Shown: positions 1 through 9,057, numbered from the stretch's first letter. The stretch: 64,000 nucleotides of DNA from Nonomuraea endophytica (GCF_014203235.1 NZ_JACHIN010000007.1:284560-348559), one strand, 5' to 3'. Program-made: numbers and translations. Notes: a model not told the origin generated them from the letters alone.

Positions 1-334
1 GTCAGCAGCGCGTCGGGCACGTCGCCCACCTGGGCGAGCAGCAGGTCGATGTTGGCCTCGTCGGCGCCGTGGCGGCCCGCCCAGCGGGCGGAGAAGACGC
101 CGGGCATGCCGTTGAGCACGTCGACGCAGAGCCCGGAGTCGTCGGCGACCGCGGGCAGCCCCGAGCCCTGGGCGACCGCGACGGCCTTGAGCAGGGCGTT
201 CTCCTCGAAGGTGACGCCGGTCTCCACGACGTCCTCGATCTCGGGGAACTCCTCCAGCCCGACGATGTCGAAGCCGGCGAGGATGCGCCGCAGCTCGGCG
301 ATCTTGCCCTTGTTGCGGGTGGCCAGAATGATCT

Positions 335-338
<4 letters not shown>
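1..338 (-). CDS. rdgB: RdgB/HAM1 family XTP/dITP pyrophosphatase, 3' end cut by window edge
   Basis: Nucleotide-pool sanitising enzyme that hydrolyses non-canonical purine triphosphates (XTP, dITP) to monophosphates in the cytoplasm. The visible N-terminal 112 residues begin with the family signature VKIILATRNKGK and contain FEENALLKA and the ADDSGLCVDVL motif, all characteristic of HAM1/RdgB. The start is GTG at 336-338, overlapping the rph stop codon (GTGA), so translation is probably coupled to rph. The rph-rdgB pair is a common actinobacterial arrangement. The C-terminal part lies outside the window. Confidence 0.95.
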
Positions 339-1054
<716 letters not shown>

Positions 1055-1122
1055 GCAGATCACCCTATCTCCGCGGGCGTATACCCTTGACCGCCCCCGG
1101 CCTAGACATAGATCCTTACCCA

Positions 1123-2361
1123 ATGACAACGGGGGTGTTACGAAACCCGGACTTCCTCCGATTCATGGGCTCACATCTGGCCAACGAGTTCGGAGCCAAC
1201 ATCGCACGGGTGGCCCTCCCCCTGGTCGCCGTGCTGTCGCTGCACGCGTCACCGCTCGAGGTGGGCGCGCTCGCAGCGCTGCAGTCCACCGCTTTCCTCA
1301 TCATCGGTCTGCCCGCGGGGGTGTGGGTGGACCGCATGCGCAAGCGCAGGGTGATGATGCTCGCCGACGCGGGCCGCTTCTTGTTACTGAGCAGTATTCC
1401 GCTGACCGCCGCGCTGGGCGTGCTGAGCATGCCCGTCCTCTACACCGTCGCCCTGCTCGCCGGTCTGGCCCAGGTCTTCAACGACGTCGCCGACCCGACG
1501 TACCTGCCCGCGCTGGTCGGCAAGGAAGAGCTCACCGACGGCAACGCCAAGCTGGAGGTCGTGCGCAACGGGGGCGCGCTGGCCGGTCCGAGCCTGGGGG
1601 GCGCGCTGGTGCAGCTGCTGGGGGCTCCGCGCACCATGCTGGCCACCGCGCTGGGCGCCCTGGCCTCGGTCGTCTTCCTGGGCACGATCAAGAAACCGGA
1701 TTCGGCACCCGTACGATCGGAACGTTCCCGGCTCCTGCCGGACATCGCCGTCGGCATGCGGGCCGTATGGGGTGACCAGGTGCTGCGCGCGTTCCTCGCC
1801 GCGACCGCAGCGACCAACATCTGCGTGAGCGCCGTGCTCAGCCTGTCGGTGTTGTTCCTGGCCACGGTGGTGCGACTGCCGCCCGGGTTCATCGGCGTGC
1901 TGCTCATGTCGGGCGCGATGGGGGGCCTGCTCGGCGGCGTGCTCGGCTCCTGGCTGTTCAAGAGGTACGGCCAGGCCAGGGTCACCTGGCTGGCCCTCGC
2001 CGTCAGCTCGCCCTTCGGCCTGCTGCTGCCCATGACCCAGGCCGACTGGCGCGTCTCCTTCTTCGCGCTGACCTCGATCGCCCTGTCCTTCGGCGGCATC
2101 CTCTACAACATCGGCGTGATCACCTACCGGCAGACGGTCATGCCGGAGAACGTGCTCGGCCGCGTCAACGCCACGGTCAGGTTCATCGTCTGGGGCACGA
2201 TGCCGGTCGGCGCGCTGCTCGGCGGCATCGTGGCCCATGAGATCGGCGTGCGCGAGGCGCTGTGGGTGTTCATGGCGGGGCGGCTGGTCTCGTTCGCGCC
2301 CCTGCTGTTCTCCCGGCTGCCGCGCATGCGGGACTTCGTGAAGGTTCAGGCCAGCTCGTAG
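1123..2361 (+). CDS. MFS transporter (EntS/MFS_3-like)
   Basis: Twelve-helix major facilitator of about 412 aa, with the loop 2-3 motif GVWVDRMRKRR. It resembles exporters of the EntS/MefA (MFS_3) group; the substrate cannot be told from sequence. The open frame extends upstream to a TTG at 1087, but the ATG at 1123 starts where homologues normally begin. A possible promoter (TTGACC at 1087-1092, TAGATC at 1109-1114) would place transcription start within a few bases of this ATG, suggesting a nearly leaderless mRNA; this is inference. The 3' end overlaps the convergent phosphodiesterase gene by 16 bp. Confidence 0.85.
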   Translation: MTTGVLRNPDFLRFMGSHLANEFGANIARVALPLVAVLSLHASPLEVGALAALQSTAFLIIGLPAGVWVDRMRKRRVMMLADAGRFLLLSSIPLTAALGVLSMPVLYTVALLAGLAQVFNDVADPTYLPALVGKEELTDGNAKLEVVRNGGALAGPSLGGALVQLLGAPRTMLATALGALASVVFLGTIKKPDSAPVRSERSRLLPDIAVGMRAVWGDQVLRAFLAATAATNICVSAVLSLSVLFLATVVRLPPGFIGVLLMSGAMGGLLGGVLGSWLFKRYGQARVTWLALAVSSPFGLLLPMTQADWRVSFFALTSIALSFGGILYNIGVITYRQTVMPENVLGRVNATVRFIVWGTMPVGALLGGIVAHEIGVREALWVFMAGRLVSFAPLLFSRLPRMRDFVKVQASS

Positions 2362-3098
2362 ACCGCCCCGCTGCGGGCCAGCTCGATCGGGCCGTCGAAC
2401 CCGCCGGCCGTGGCCTCGTCGAGCACTCGCAGCCGGTCGTGCCACGGCACGAGATGGGTCAGCACGAGCCTTCCCACTCCCGCCTTCGCCGCGTGCTCGG
2501 CGGCCTGGCGTCCGGTCAGGTGCAGGCCTCTCGGCAGGTCGGGGCCCTCCAGGAAGGAGGCTTCGCACAGGAGCAGGTCGGTGCCGTCGGCCAGCCGTAC
2601 CAGTTCCTCCGACTCGCCCGTGTCGCCGGAGTAGGCGACGCTGCGCCCGCCGTGGGCGGCGCGGAAGCCGTACGTCTCGACAGGATGGTTGACGCGCCCG
2701 GCCGTCACCGTGAACGGCCCGATCTCGAAGCTGCCCGGGGCCAGCGCGACGAAGTCGAAGGCGGTCTCCAGGCCCGGCTCCTCGGGCATCCCGTAGGCGG
2801 CGGCCAGCCGCCGCGAAGCGTCTCTCGGCGCGTAGACGGGCACTTTCGGGTACGGCGCGGCCGGCCCATAGGTGCGTGCCACGTGATATCCGCACAGGTC
2901 GAGACAGTGGTCGGCGTGCAGATGGGTGAGGCAGATGGCGTCGACGTCATAGAGGTCGATGTGTCGTTGGAGCGCTCCCAGCGCTCCACTGCCGAAGTCG
3001 AGCAGCAACCTGAACCCCTCGGCCTCCAGCAGGTAGCAGGAAGCGGGGCTGTCCGGGCCCGGGAAACTGCCCGAGCATCCGACGATGGTCACCTTCAT
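2346..3098 (-). CDS. Metallo-beta-lactamase-fold phosphodiesterase, Rv1339-type (cAMP phosphodiesterase)
   Basis: Binuclear-metal hydrolase of the MBL fold, 250 aa. The metal-binding HxHxDH is visible as THLHADH (His59, His61, Asp63, His64), with the later AYSGDTGES and LVLTHLVPWH motifs of the RNase Z-like subgroup. Its position between murI and rph matches M. tuberculosis Rv1339, described as an atypical class II cAMP phosphodiesterase; orthology is inferred from sequence type plus synteny. The start codon overlaps the murI stop by 4 bp, so it sits in a murI-pde-rph-rdgB operon. Confidence 0.85.
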   Translation of the reverse strand: MKVTIVGCSGSFPGPDSPASCYLLEAEGFRLLLDFGSGALGALQRHIDLYDVDAICLTHLHADHCLDLCGYHVARTYGPAAPYPKVPVYAPRDASRRLAAAYGMPEEPGLETAFDFVALAPGSFEIGPFTVTAGRVNHPVETYGFRAAHGGRSVAYSGDTGESEELVRLADGTDLLLCEASFLEGPDLPRGLHLTGRQAAEHAAKAGVGRLVLTHLVPWHDRLRVLDEATAGGFDGPIELARSGAVYELA

Positions 3099-3919
3099 GT
3101 GGGCCTCCCATAAGAGGTACTACCCCCCACGGGTGCGAGGTCGACCGCGTCGATCTCCGGCCCCAGGAAGCGCCGCCCGAGCTGGGCGAACAGGGTCGAG
3201 TCGCCGGTGGCGAGGAATCGGTGCCGGGGGGTGGCGCCGTTCCCGGCCGCCAGGCCGCGGTCGTGCAGGATCCGGTAGACGTCCTTGGCCGTCTCGTCGG
3301 CGCTGGAGACCAGCGTGACGCCGTCACCGGCGACGTAGGAGATCGCGCCGGTCAGGAGCGGATAATGGGTGCAGCCCAGGATCAGCGTGTCGCATCCGTC
3401 GTCCTGGACGGGCGCCAGGTAGCCGCGGAGCACCTCGATGAGCTCGTCGCTCATCGTCTCGCCGCGTTCGACGTACTCGACCAGGCGTGGGGCGGCCACT
3501 CCGGTCAGGCGCATGTCGGGCGCGGCGGTGAAGGCGTCGTTGTAGGCCATCGACTCGATGGTCGCTCGGGTGGCGATCACGCCGACGCGGCCGTTGCGGG
3601 TGGCCCGCACGGCCCGGCGGGTGGCCGGCTGGATCACCTCGACGACCGGGACGTCGTAACGCTCGCGAGCGTCGCGCAGCACGGCGGCACTGGCGCTGTT
3701 GCAGGCGATCACGAGCATCTTGACGCCGGTCTCGACGAGGTGGTCCATCACCTCCAGGGCGTACTTGCGCAGCTCCGCGATGCGTTTGGGACCATACGGC
3801 TGGTTGGCCGTGTCGGCGACGTAGGTGACGGACTCATGAGGCAGCTGGTCGATGATCGCCCTGGCGACCGTCAGGCCGCCCACCCCGCTGTCGAAGATCC
3901 CGATGCTCGCGTCTGGCAC
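3095..3919 (-). CDS. murI: Glutamate racemase
   Basis: Interconverts L- and D-glutamate for peptidoglycan synthesis; cofactor-independent. The protein is 274 aa with the N-terminal IGIFDSGVGGLTV motif. The two catalytic cysteines are visible in VIACNSASA (Cys73) and LGCTHYPLL (Cys183). It is the first gene of a tightly packed operon with the phosphodiesterase, rph and rdgB. The thioesterase gene lies 55 bp upstream on the same strand and may be co-transcribed. Confidence 0.97.
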   Translation of the reverse strand: MPDASIGIFDSGVGGLTVARAIIDQLPHESVTYVADTANQPYGPKRIAELRKYALEVMDHLVETGVKMLVIACNSASAAVLRDARERYDVPVVEVIQPATRRAVRATRNGRVGVIATRATIESMAYNDAFTAAPDMRLTGVAAPRLVEYVERGETMSDELIEVLRGYLAPVQDDGCDTLILGCTHYPLLTGAISYVAGDGVTLVSSADETAKDVYRILHDRGLAAGNGATPRHRFLATGDSTLFAQLGRRFLGPEIDAVDLAPVGGSTSYGRPT

Positions 3920-3974
3920 GCATTCGAGGGTAGGCGACCTGCCCCGACTTCACCTCGTAAGAATGCTCACATTG

Positions 3975-4763
3975 TCACCCGCGTCCCACCCTGGCGAGTT
4001 GCCTCGACTGGGCCACCAGGCGGCCGGCCGAGTCCCAGACCTCGACCTCCTCGTCGAACCAGCCGTCGGAGATGAGGCGGCCGCTGCCCACCACCGTCAG
4101 CCAGCCGGGGGCGGGGACGGCGCGAAGATGCCAGGTCAGGTCCACGGTGGGCGCCCAGCCGCGGTGCCCGGCCGAGAAGACCACGGGCGGCAGCACGTCC
4201 ACGGCCAGCGCCAGCACGTACGCGTCGGGGTCCTGCTCCTCCGCCATCCGGAAGTAGGCGCGCGACTCGGGGCGGCCGCTCGGCTCGCCGGTCAGCCAGC
4301 CGATCGTGGGCGGGTCGAAGCGCAGGTCGAGCTGGGCGTTGAGGGTCATGCCCGACTCGGGCTTGGGGTCGGGCAGCTTCCTGCAGTCCTCGATCGGGGG
4401 CAGCGCGGGCGGCTTCTCGCTGAAGCCGGGGTCGGCGCCCGACAGCGTGGCCGTGGTGATCAGGGCCTCGATCTGCGTGACATCGTTCTGGATCAGCCGC
4501 GCGCGGGCGAATCCCACGGTACGGCCGGCCTTCAGCGGCTCGACCAGCACCCGGGCCGGCCCCGGCGCCGGAGCCTTGTGGAACTGCGCCGAGGTGCTCA
4601 CCGGATGTTCGAACGGCGAGGCGTCCACCGCGGCCCGCAGGATCACCGCCATCAGGTAGCCGCCGTTGAGCGGTCCCCCGATCGCGTAGCCGGGGTCGAG
4701 GCAGACGTCGTAGGTCTGGTCGTCGACCCTGATCGCCTGGGTCGCCTCGTCGAACTTGGTCAT
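3975..4763 (-). CDS. Acyl-CoA thioesterase-like protein (double hotdog, TesB-like)
   Basis: Protein of 262 aa resembling actinobacterial TesB/4HBT_3 double-hotdog thioesterases: the N-terminal half carries GGPLNGGYLMAVILRA and the C-terminal half PTVDLTWHLRAVPAPGW. Members hydrolyse acyl-CoAs; the chain-length preference is unknown. ATG at 4761-4763. It lies between murI and a divergent PRC-barrel-like gene and interrupts the gene order otherwise shared with mycobacteria. Confidence 0.8.
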   Translation of the reverse strand: MTKFDEATQAIRVDDQTYDVCLDPGYAIGGPLNGGYLMAVILRAAVDASPFEHPVSTSAQFHKAPAPGPARVLVEPLKAGRTVGFARARLIQNDVTQIEALITTATLSGADPGFSEKPPALPPIEDCRKLPDPKPESGMTLNAQLDLRFDPPTIGWLTGEPSGRPESRAYFRMAEEQDPDAYVLALAVDVLPPVVFSAGHRGWAPTVDLTWHLRAVPAPGWLTVVGSGRLISDGWFDEEVEVWDSAGRLVAQSRQLARVGRG

Positions 4764-4864
4764 CCCGTTGCCACCTCAAGTCCGGAACTAAATTCTAGTA
4801 AACCCATACTCTAGGGCATCCCGCCTATCAGCGCGCCTACCTGCGTAAACGTGATTCCGGTGCG

Positions 4865-5200
4865 ATGGTCGCGCGCATGGCACTCACCGAGCTCATGGGG
4901 CAGTCGGTCTGGGATTCCCAGGGCATCTGGGTCGGACACGTCGTGGACGTACGTGTGGTCAGGAACAAGGGCGGCCTCCAGGAGAGCCACACGGTTTACG
5001 GGCTGGTGGTCTCGGCCATCCGCGGGCCGGTCTTCTTCGGGCTGACCCGCGATCGCGAGGGGCGGTTCGGGTGGGTGTCCGAGGCGGTGGCCAAGGTCGT
5101 CTACACGGGGTGCACGTTCGTGCCGTGGGAGGCCGTCGAGGACTACGGGGACGGTGAGGTGATCCTCAAGACCGTCAAGAAGGAGCTTTCACGGGTGTAA
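4865..5200 (+). CDS. PRC-barrel-like hypothetical protein
   Basis: Small 111-aa protein with an N-terminal segment typical of PRC-barrel domains (LMGQSVWDSQGIWVGHVVDV), in which a short beta-rich unit often binds RNA, metals or protein partners. No enzymatic motif is visible. ATG at 4865 is used here; an in-frame ATG at 4877 (MALTELMG) is equally credible because neither has a strong ribosome binding site. It is followed 80 bp downstream by the DUF3352 gene on the same strand. Confidence 0.65.
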   Translation: MVARMALTELMGQSVWDSQGIWVGHVVDVRVVRNKGGLQESHTVYGLVVSAIRGPVFFGLTRDREGRFGWVSEAVAKVVYTGCTFVPWEAVEDYGDGEVILKTVKKELSRV

Positions 5201-5280
5201 CACGATTTAGCCCATTGCAAGCCATCCGCTAGAGACATCCGATAACTTCCGTGTGGTCAAAAATCCACATTGTGAGTTGA

Positions 5281-7125
5281 GTGATGTCTGCGAATAATCC
5301 CCCGAGTGGCCAGGATCCGGATCGGACGACGGCATACCGCTGGAACGAGGAGCAGCAGCCGTACCCGCCGCAGCAGCCCTACCAGCAGCAGCCCCAGTAC
5401 GGCCAGCAGCAGCCCTACGGTCAGCAGGCCGCTTACGGGCAGCAGCAGCCGTCCCAAGGCCAGCCCAACTACGGTCAGCCTGCCTACGGCCAGCCTTCAT
5501 ATGACCAGCCTGCGTACAACCAGCCTTCGTACGACCAGCAGCAACAGTACGGCCAGCAGCCTTATGGCCAGCAGCCCTACAACCAGCAGCAACAGCAGTA
5601 CGGCGGCCAGCCCCAGCAGGGCGGCTGGCAGCAGGAGGGCCCCGAAGGATTCGGCCCCACGGAGCCGCCGGTCAAGCAGGGCGGCGGCAACCGCAAGGGC
5701 TGGATCATCGCCGGCATCGCGGCACTGGCCGTCATCCTGTTCGGCGGCGGCACGGTCTACGCGCTGAGCGCTCTGGGCGGCGGTGGCACGCAGCCGCACG
5801 AGGTGCTGCCGGCCGAGTCCCTCGCGTACATGCGCCTGGACCTCGACCCCGCCGCCAACCAGAAGGTGGCGTTGTTCCAGCTGGCCAGGAAGTTCACCGT
5901 CACGAAGGACTCCTTCCAGGGCGAGGACCCGCGCCAGGCGCTGTTCGACGCGGCCAAGAAGGACGACGAGCGACTGTCCAAGCTGGACTTCGCCAAGGAC
6001 ATCGACCCCTGGCTCGGCAGCCGGATCGGCGTCGGCGTCCTGCCGCCCGCCGGCGGTACGAAGGAGCCCGGCTTCGCCGTCGCCGTCCAGGTCAAGGACG
6101 AGGCGCAGGCCAAGACCGGCATCGCCAAGCTGATGGGCGAGGAGAAGTACGGCCTGGCCTTCCGCGACGACTACGCCATCCTCACCCAGAAGCAGGCCGA
6201 CGCCGACAAGTACGCCACCGGCTCGACCAGCCTCGCCGACAACAGCGACTTCAGCGGCGACCTGGACGCCGTGGGCGAGCAGGGCGTTCTGTCCTTCTGG
6301 GGTCACGTGGGCAAGATCGCCGAGCTGGCCAAGCCCGACATGTCGCCCGAGGAGACGAAGGCGTTCGAGCAGGTCAAGAACGCCCGCTTCGCCGGCGCCG
6401 TCCGCTTCGACGCCGCCTACGCCGAACTCGCCGGCATCGTCAGAGGCGCCGACGGCCTGGTGAGCAGCGACCCCGAGTCGGCCAACCTCGCCACGCTGCC
6501 CGCCAGCACCGCGGGCGCGTTCTCCATCTCCGGCCTCGACCAGCTCATCACCAAGAAGTGGGCCGAGATCGAACAGTCCATGTCCTCCACACCCGGCGGC
6601 GCCCAGATGAAGCAGTTCGTGGAGCAGGCCAAGACCCAGTACGGCCTGGCCCTGCCCGACGACCTGGCCACCATCCTGGGCAAGAACCTGACGTTCGCGG
6701 TGGACGGCGACGGCCTGGACACCCAGCAGTACAAGGCCGGCGTCCGCATCGTGACGGACCCCGCCAAGGCCCAAGCCATCGTGGACAAGGTGGAAAAGGC
6801 GATCACCGCCCAGGGCCAGCCCGCCCCCCAGATCGCCAAGGTCCCCGGCGACGGCACCTTCACCCTGGCCACCACGGACGAGTACGCCAAGAAACTCGCC
6901 GAAGAAGGCACCCTGGGCGACAGCGAAACCTTCAAAACCGCCATCCCCGACGCCAGCGCCACCAGCTACGCGATCTTCGTAGACCTCGACAAGATCGAAA
7001 ACCTCTACCTGAAGACCTTGCAAGGCGAAGACAAGAAGAACATGCAGGTCCTGCGAGCAGTGGGCCTGAGCGGCAAACAAACCACCACCGAGGCCACCTT
7101 CTCCCTCCGCCTCCTGTTCAACTAA
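5281..7125 (+). CDS. DUF3352 membrane protein with Gln/Tyr-rich N-terminal domain
   Basis: 614 aa. Residues 23-118 form a low-complexity region dominated by Gln, Tyr, Pro and Gly in short units such as QQPYGQQ and QPSYDQPAYN. A single transmembrane helix follows (about 141-164, WIIAGIAALAVILFGGG), then a large predicted extracytoplasmic DUF3352 domain beginning HEVLPAESLAYMRLDLDP. The orientation is inferred as N-in, C-out, so the Q/Y-rich tail would face the cytoplasm. Function is unknown; DUF3352 proteins are common in actinomycetes. The frame opens GTG-ATG at 5281/5284 and either may be used. A strong hairpin terminator follows at 7138. Confidence 0.8.
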   Translation: MMSANNPPSGQDPDRTTAYRWNEEQQPYPPQQPYQQQPQYGQQQPYGQQAAYGQQQPSQGQPNYGQPAYGQPSYDQPAYNQPSYDQQQQYGQQPYGQQPYNQQQQQYGGQPQQGGWQQEGPEGFGPTEPPVKQGGGNRKGWIIAGIAALAVILFGGGTVYALSALGGGGTQPHEVLPAESLAYMRLDLDPAANQKVALFQLARKFTVTKDSFQGEDPRQALFDAAKKDDERLSKLDFAKDIDPWLGSRIGVGVLPPAGGTKEPGFAVAVQVKDEAQAKTGIAKLMGEEKYGLAFRDDYAILTQKQADADKYATGSTSLADNSDFSGDLDAVGEQGVLSFWGHVGKIAELAKPDMSPEETKAFEQVKNARFAGAVRFDAAYAELAGIVRGADGLVSSDPESANLATLPASTAGAFSISGLDQLITKKWAEIEQSMSSTPGGAQMKQFVEQAKTQYGLALPDDLATILGKNLTFAVDGDGLDTQQYKAGVRIVTDPAKAQAIVDKVEKAITAQGQPAPQIAKVPGDGTFTLATTDEYAKKLAEEGTLGDSETFKTAIPDASATSYAIFVDLDKIENLYLKTLQGEDKKNMQVLRAVGLSGKQTTTEATFSLRLLFN

Positions 7126-7137
7126 CAGCTACACCCC

Positions 7138-7174
7138 AGAAGGGGCAGCCCCCACCCGGGATGCTGCCCCTTCT
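7138..7174 (+). terminator. Hairpin terminator after the DUF3352 gene
   Basis: Perfect 12-bp inverted repeat AGAAGGGGCAGC (7138-7149) and its complement (7163-7174) with a 13-nt loop, 13 bp after the stop codon. The arms end in short A and T runs, so it could act in either direction. Confidence 0.75.
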
Positions 7175-7524
7175 TCACACCCACCCCCAGACCCGCGGAT
7201 CGCCACCCCCCGAAGCACCAGCAGCCCGGACCCGACCCGACCCGCAGAGCCGCACCCCAACGCTTGTCAGCGCCGGTACGGCGAGACGACCCACGGCGCA
7301 ACCCGGCGCAGCGCGCGCCACCCCACGCTTGTCGGCGCCGGTGCGGCGGGATGGTGTGCGGAGCAGCCCGGCGCAACACGTACGGCGGCAAGGTGGGAAG
7401 CACGGCCCCGGTCAAGGGTGGCTTGTGGCGGCGGGGACCACGTGCGACGTGAGAAGCGCCCGACGATCGGCGGCGACCCGCGTCGGCGGGAGGCGCCCAC
7501 GTGGCCCGCCGTAACTCCTAAAGG
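7175..7524. other. Non-coding stretch with no supported gene
   Basis: GC-rich DNA between the DUF3352 terminator and the 3' end of cysM. Open frames here show no family signature, ribosome binding site or conserved start. The only structure I see is a degenerate direct repeat (7261-7348, listed separately). In M. tuberculosis the position downstream of cysM holds a rhomboid protease gene; nothing here resembles one. Confidence 0.5.
7261..7348. repeat. Two-copy degenerate direct repeat, 65-bp period
   Basis: A 23-bp block at 7261-7283 (starting CGCTTGTCAGCGCCGG) recurs at 7326-7348 with two mismatches. Both copies are followed about 20-30 bp later by a CCCGGCGCA block. It lies in the intergenic region and its function is unknown. 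Confidence 0.6.
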
Positions 7525-7610
7525 CCTTGGACCTTGAGACCTTGAACTTCAAAGACCTTGAACTTCAAAGCCTTCAAGCCTCCCAAAGCCTCAAGAGCGT
7601 TCAAAAGCAC
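7525..7610. repeat. Tandem 16-bp repeat cluster with internal TTGAA-C-TTCAA palindromes
   Basis: ACCTTGAACTTCAAAG occurs twice back to back (7539-7554 and 7555-7570), each holding the palindrome TTGAACTTCAA. Decayed partial copies flank it (CCTTGGACCTTGAG before, CCTTCAAG and CCTCAAGAGCGTTCAAAAG after). It is relatively AT-rich for the window and lies just downstream of the cysM stop. Confidence 0.7.
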
Positions 7611-7628
7611 TCCGAGACGCGGAGCAGA

Positions 7629-8576
7629 TCACGCCCACAGCTGCCCGTCGAGGCGTTCCTCGGCCTCGTCGAGGGTGCCCTCGTACGCGCCGGTGGACAG
7701 GTACTTCCACCCGCCATCAGCCACCACGAACACCACGTCAGCCCGCTCCCCCGCCTTGACCGCCTTCCCGGCGACCCCGAGCGCCGCATGCAAAGCCGCC
7801 CCGGTAGACACCCCGGCGAAAATGCCCTCCGACGCCAGCAACTCCCGGGTACGCCGCAAGGCATCCCCCGACCCCACGGAAAACCGGGTCGTCAGCACGG
7901 ACTCGTCATAAAGCTCAGGAATGAACCCCTCGTCCACATTCCGCAGCCCATAAACCAGCTCCCCATAACGAGGCTCAGCGGCGACGATCTGCACCCCGGG
8001 CACCCGCTCCCGCAGGAACCGCCCCACCCCCATCAACGTCCCGGTGGTCCCCAGCCCGGCGACGAAGTGCGTCACCGTGGGAAGATCAGCGAGGATCTCC
8101 GGCCCCGTCGACTCATAGTGGGAGCGCCAGTTGGCCGGGTTCCCGTACTGGTACAGCATCACCCAGTCGGGATGCTCGGCCGACAGCCCCTTGGCCACCC
8201 GGACGGCCTCGTTCGAGCCGCCGGCCGCGGGTGAGGAGATGATCTCCGCGCCCCACATCCGGAGCAGCTGCCGGCGCTCGTCCGAGGTGTTCTCCGGCAT
8301 GACGCAGATCAGCCGGTACCCCTTCAGCTTCGCCGACATCGCCAGCGAAATGCCGGTGTTGCCGCTGGTCGGCTCCAGGATCGTGCAGCCGGGGGTGAGC
8401 AGGCCGTCCTTCTCCGCCTGTTCGATCATCCACAGCGCGGGACGGTCCTTGATGGAGCCGGTGGGGTTGCGGTCCTCGAGTTTGGCCCACACGCGCACCT
8501 CGGCGGAGGGCGAGAGCCGGGGCAGCCCGACGAGCGGCGTGCGGCCGACGGAGTCGATCAAAGATTCAAAGCGCAT
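7629..8576 (-). CDS. cysM: Cysteine synthase, CysM type (O-phosphoserine sulfhydrylase)
   Basis: PLP-dependent enzyme of 315 aa that, in the actinobacterial route, uses O-phosphoserine and the thiocarboxylate of CysO as substrates. The PLP lysine is Lys43 in NPTGSIKDRP and the SGNTG phosphate loop is at 71-75. Arg212 in YGLRNVDEG occupies the position of M. tuberculosis CysM Arg220, which confers phosphoserine preference. The C-terminus ends in the typical GQLWA. It lies 54 bp downstream of cysO, and mec is also in the operon, supporting the CysM assignment over CysK. Confidence 0.95.
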   Translation of the reverse strand: MRFESLIDSVGRTPLVGLPRLSPSAEVRVWAKLEDRNPTGSIKDRPALWMIEQAEKDGLLTPGCTILEPTSGNTGISLAMSAKLKGYRLICVMPENTSDERRQLLRMWGAEIISSPAAGGSNEAVRVAKGLSAEHPDWVMLYQYGNPANWRSHYESTGPEILADLPTVTHFVAGLGTTGTLMGVGRFLRERVPGVQIVAAEPRYGELVYGLRNVDEGFIPELYDESVLTTRFSVGSGDALRRTRELLASEGIFAGVSTGAALHAALGVAGKAVKAGERADVVFVVADGGWKYLSTGAYEGTLDEAEERLDGQLWA

Positions 8577-8630
8577 CGTGTACGGCTTCCGCCTCGGGCG
8601 CGGCCCCGGGAAGGGCCGGCGCTAAGGGAT

Positions 8631-8909
8631 CTAGCTGGCGCCGCCGGCGACGGCGGGCAGGACGGTCACCGTGTCACCGTCGGACACGGGCGTGCCGAGA
8701 CCGCCGAGGAAACGTACGTCCTCGTCGTTCAGGTAGACGTTCACGAACCGGCGCAGGGCGCCCTGGTCGACCAGGCGGTCCTTGATGCCGGGGTGCCGGG
8801 ACTCCAGGTTGGCGATCAGCTCGTCGAGCGTGGCACCCTCGGCGTCGACGGCCTTGGCGCCGTCGGTGTAGTTGCGCAGGATGGTTGGGATGCGTACCTC
8901 AATGGCCAT
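8631..8909 (-). CDS. cysO: Sulfur carrier protein CysO (ThiS/MoaD fold) with C-terminal Ala-Ser extension
   Basis: Ubiquitin-like sulfur carrier of 92 aa (MAIEVRIPTILRNYTDG start; FVNVYLNDEDVRFLGGL core). In the Mec-CysO-CysM pathway its C-terminal Gly-Gly thiocarboxylate donates sulfur to CysM and the cysteine adduct is cut off by Mec. Here the protein ends AVAGG-AS, so two residues follow the diglycine and would need removal before activation. Start ATG has a GGAGA site upstream. Confidence 0.93.
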   Translation of the reverse strand: MAIEVRIPTILRNYTDGAKAVDAEGATLDELIANLESRHPGIKDRLVDQGALRRFVNVYLNDEDVRFLGGLGTPVSDGDTVTVLPAVAGGAS

Positions 8910-8961
8910 CGCTGATCAGGTCTCCTCATGTCGGGATGTGTCGGGGTGAGCGGGGGACCGT

Positions 8962-9057
8962 TCAGCGACAGTCGTAGACAACGACAGAGGGCGTGTGCGC
9001 GAAGAGGAAGTTCTGGACATGACGCACCCGGGCGGCGGTGGGGGCGGCGGTCCTCAT
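8962..9057 (-). CDS. Candidate 31-aa small ORF between mec and cysO (possible leader peptide)
   Basis: The ATG at 9055-9057 overlaps the mec stop codon (ATGA), giving a 31-residue peptide that starts MRTAAPTAAR and ends VVVYDCR, with one Cys next to last. It stops 52 nt before cysO. The overlap implies translational coupling to mec. Cys-containing leader peptides regulate some actinobacterial sulfur operons, so this could sense cysteinyl-tRNA; a single Cys is weak support and it may simply be an unrelated small frame. Confidence 0.4.
   Translation of the reverse strand: MRTAAPTAARVRHVQNFLFAHTPSVVVYDCR

Noticed and set aside
7539..7570. Possible CRISPR-like repeat
   Set aside because: Units are directly adjacent without spacers and only two are exact; no cas genes nearby.
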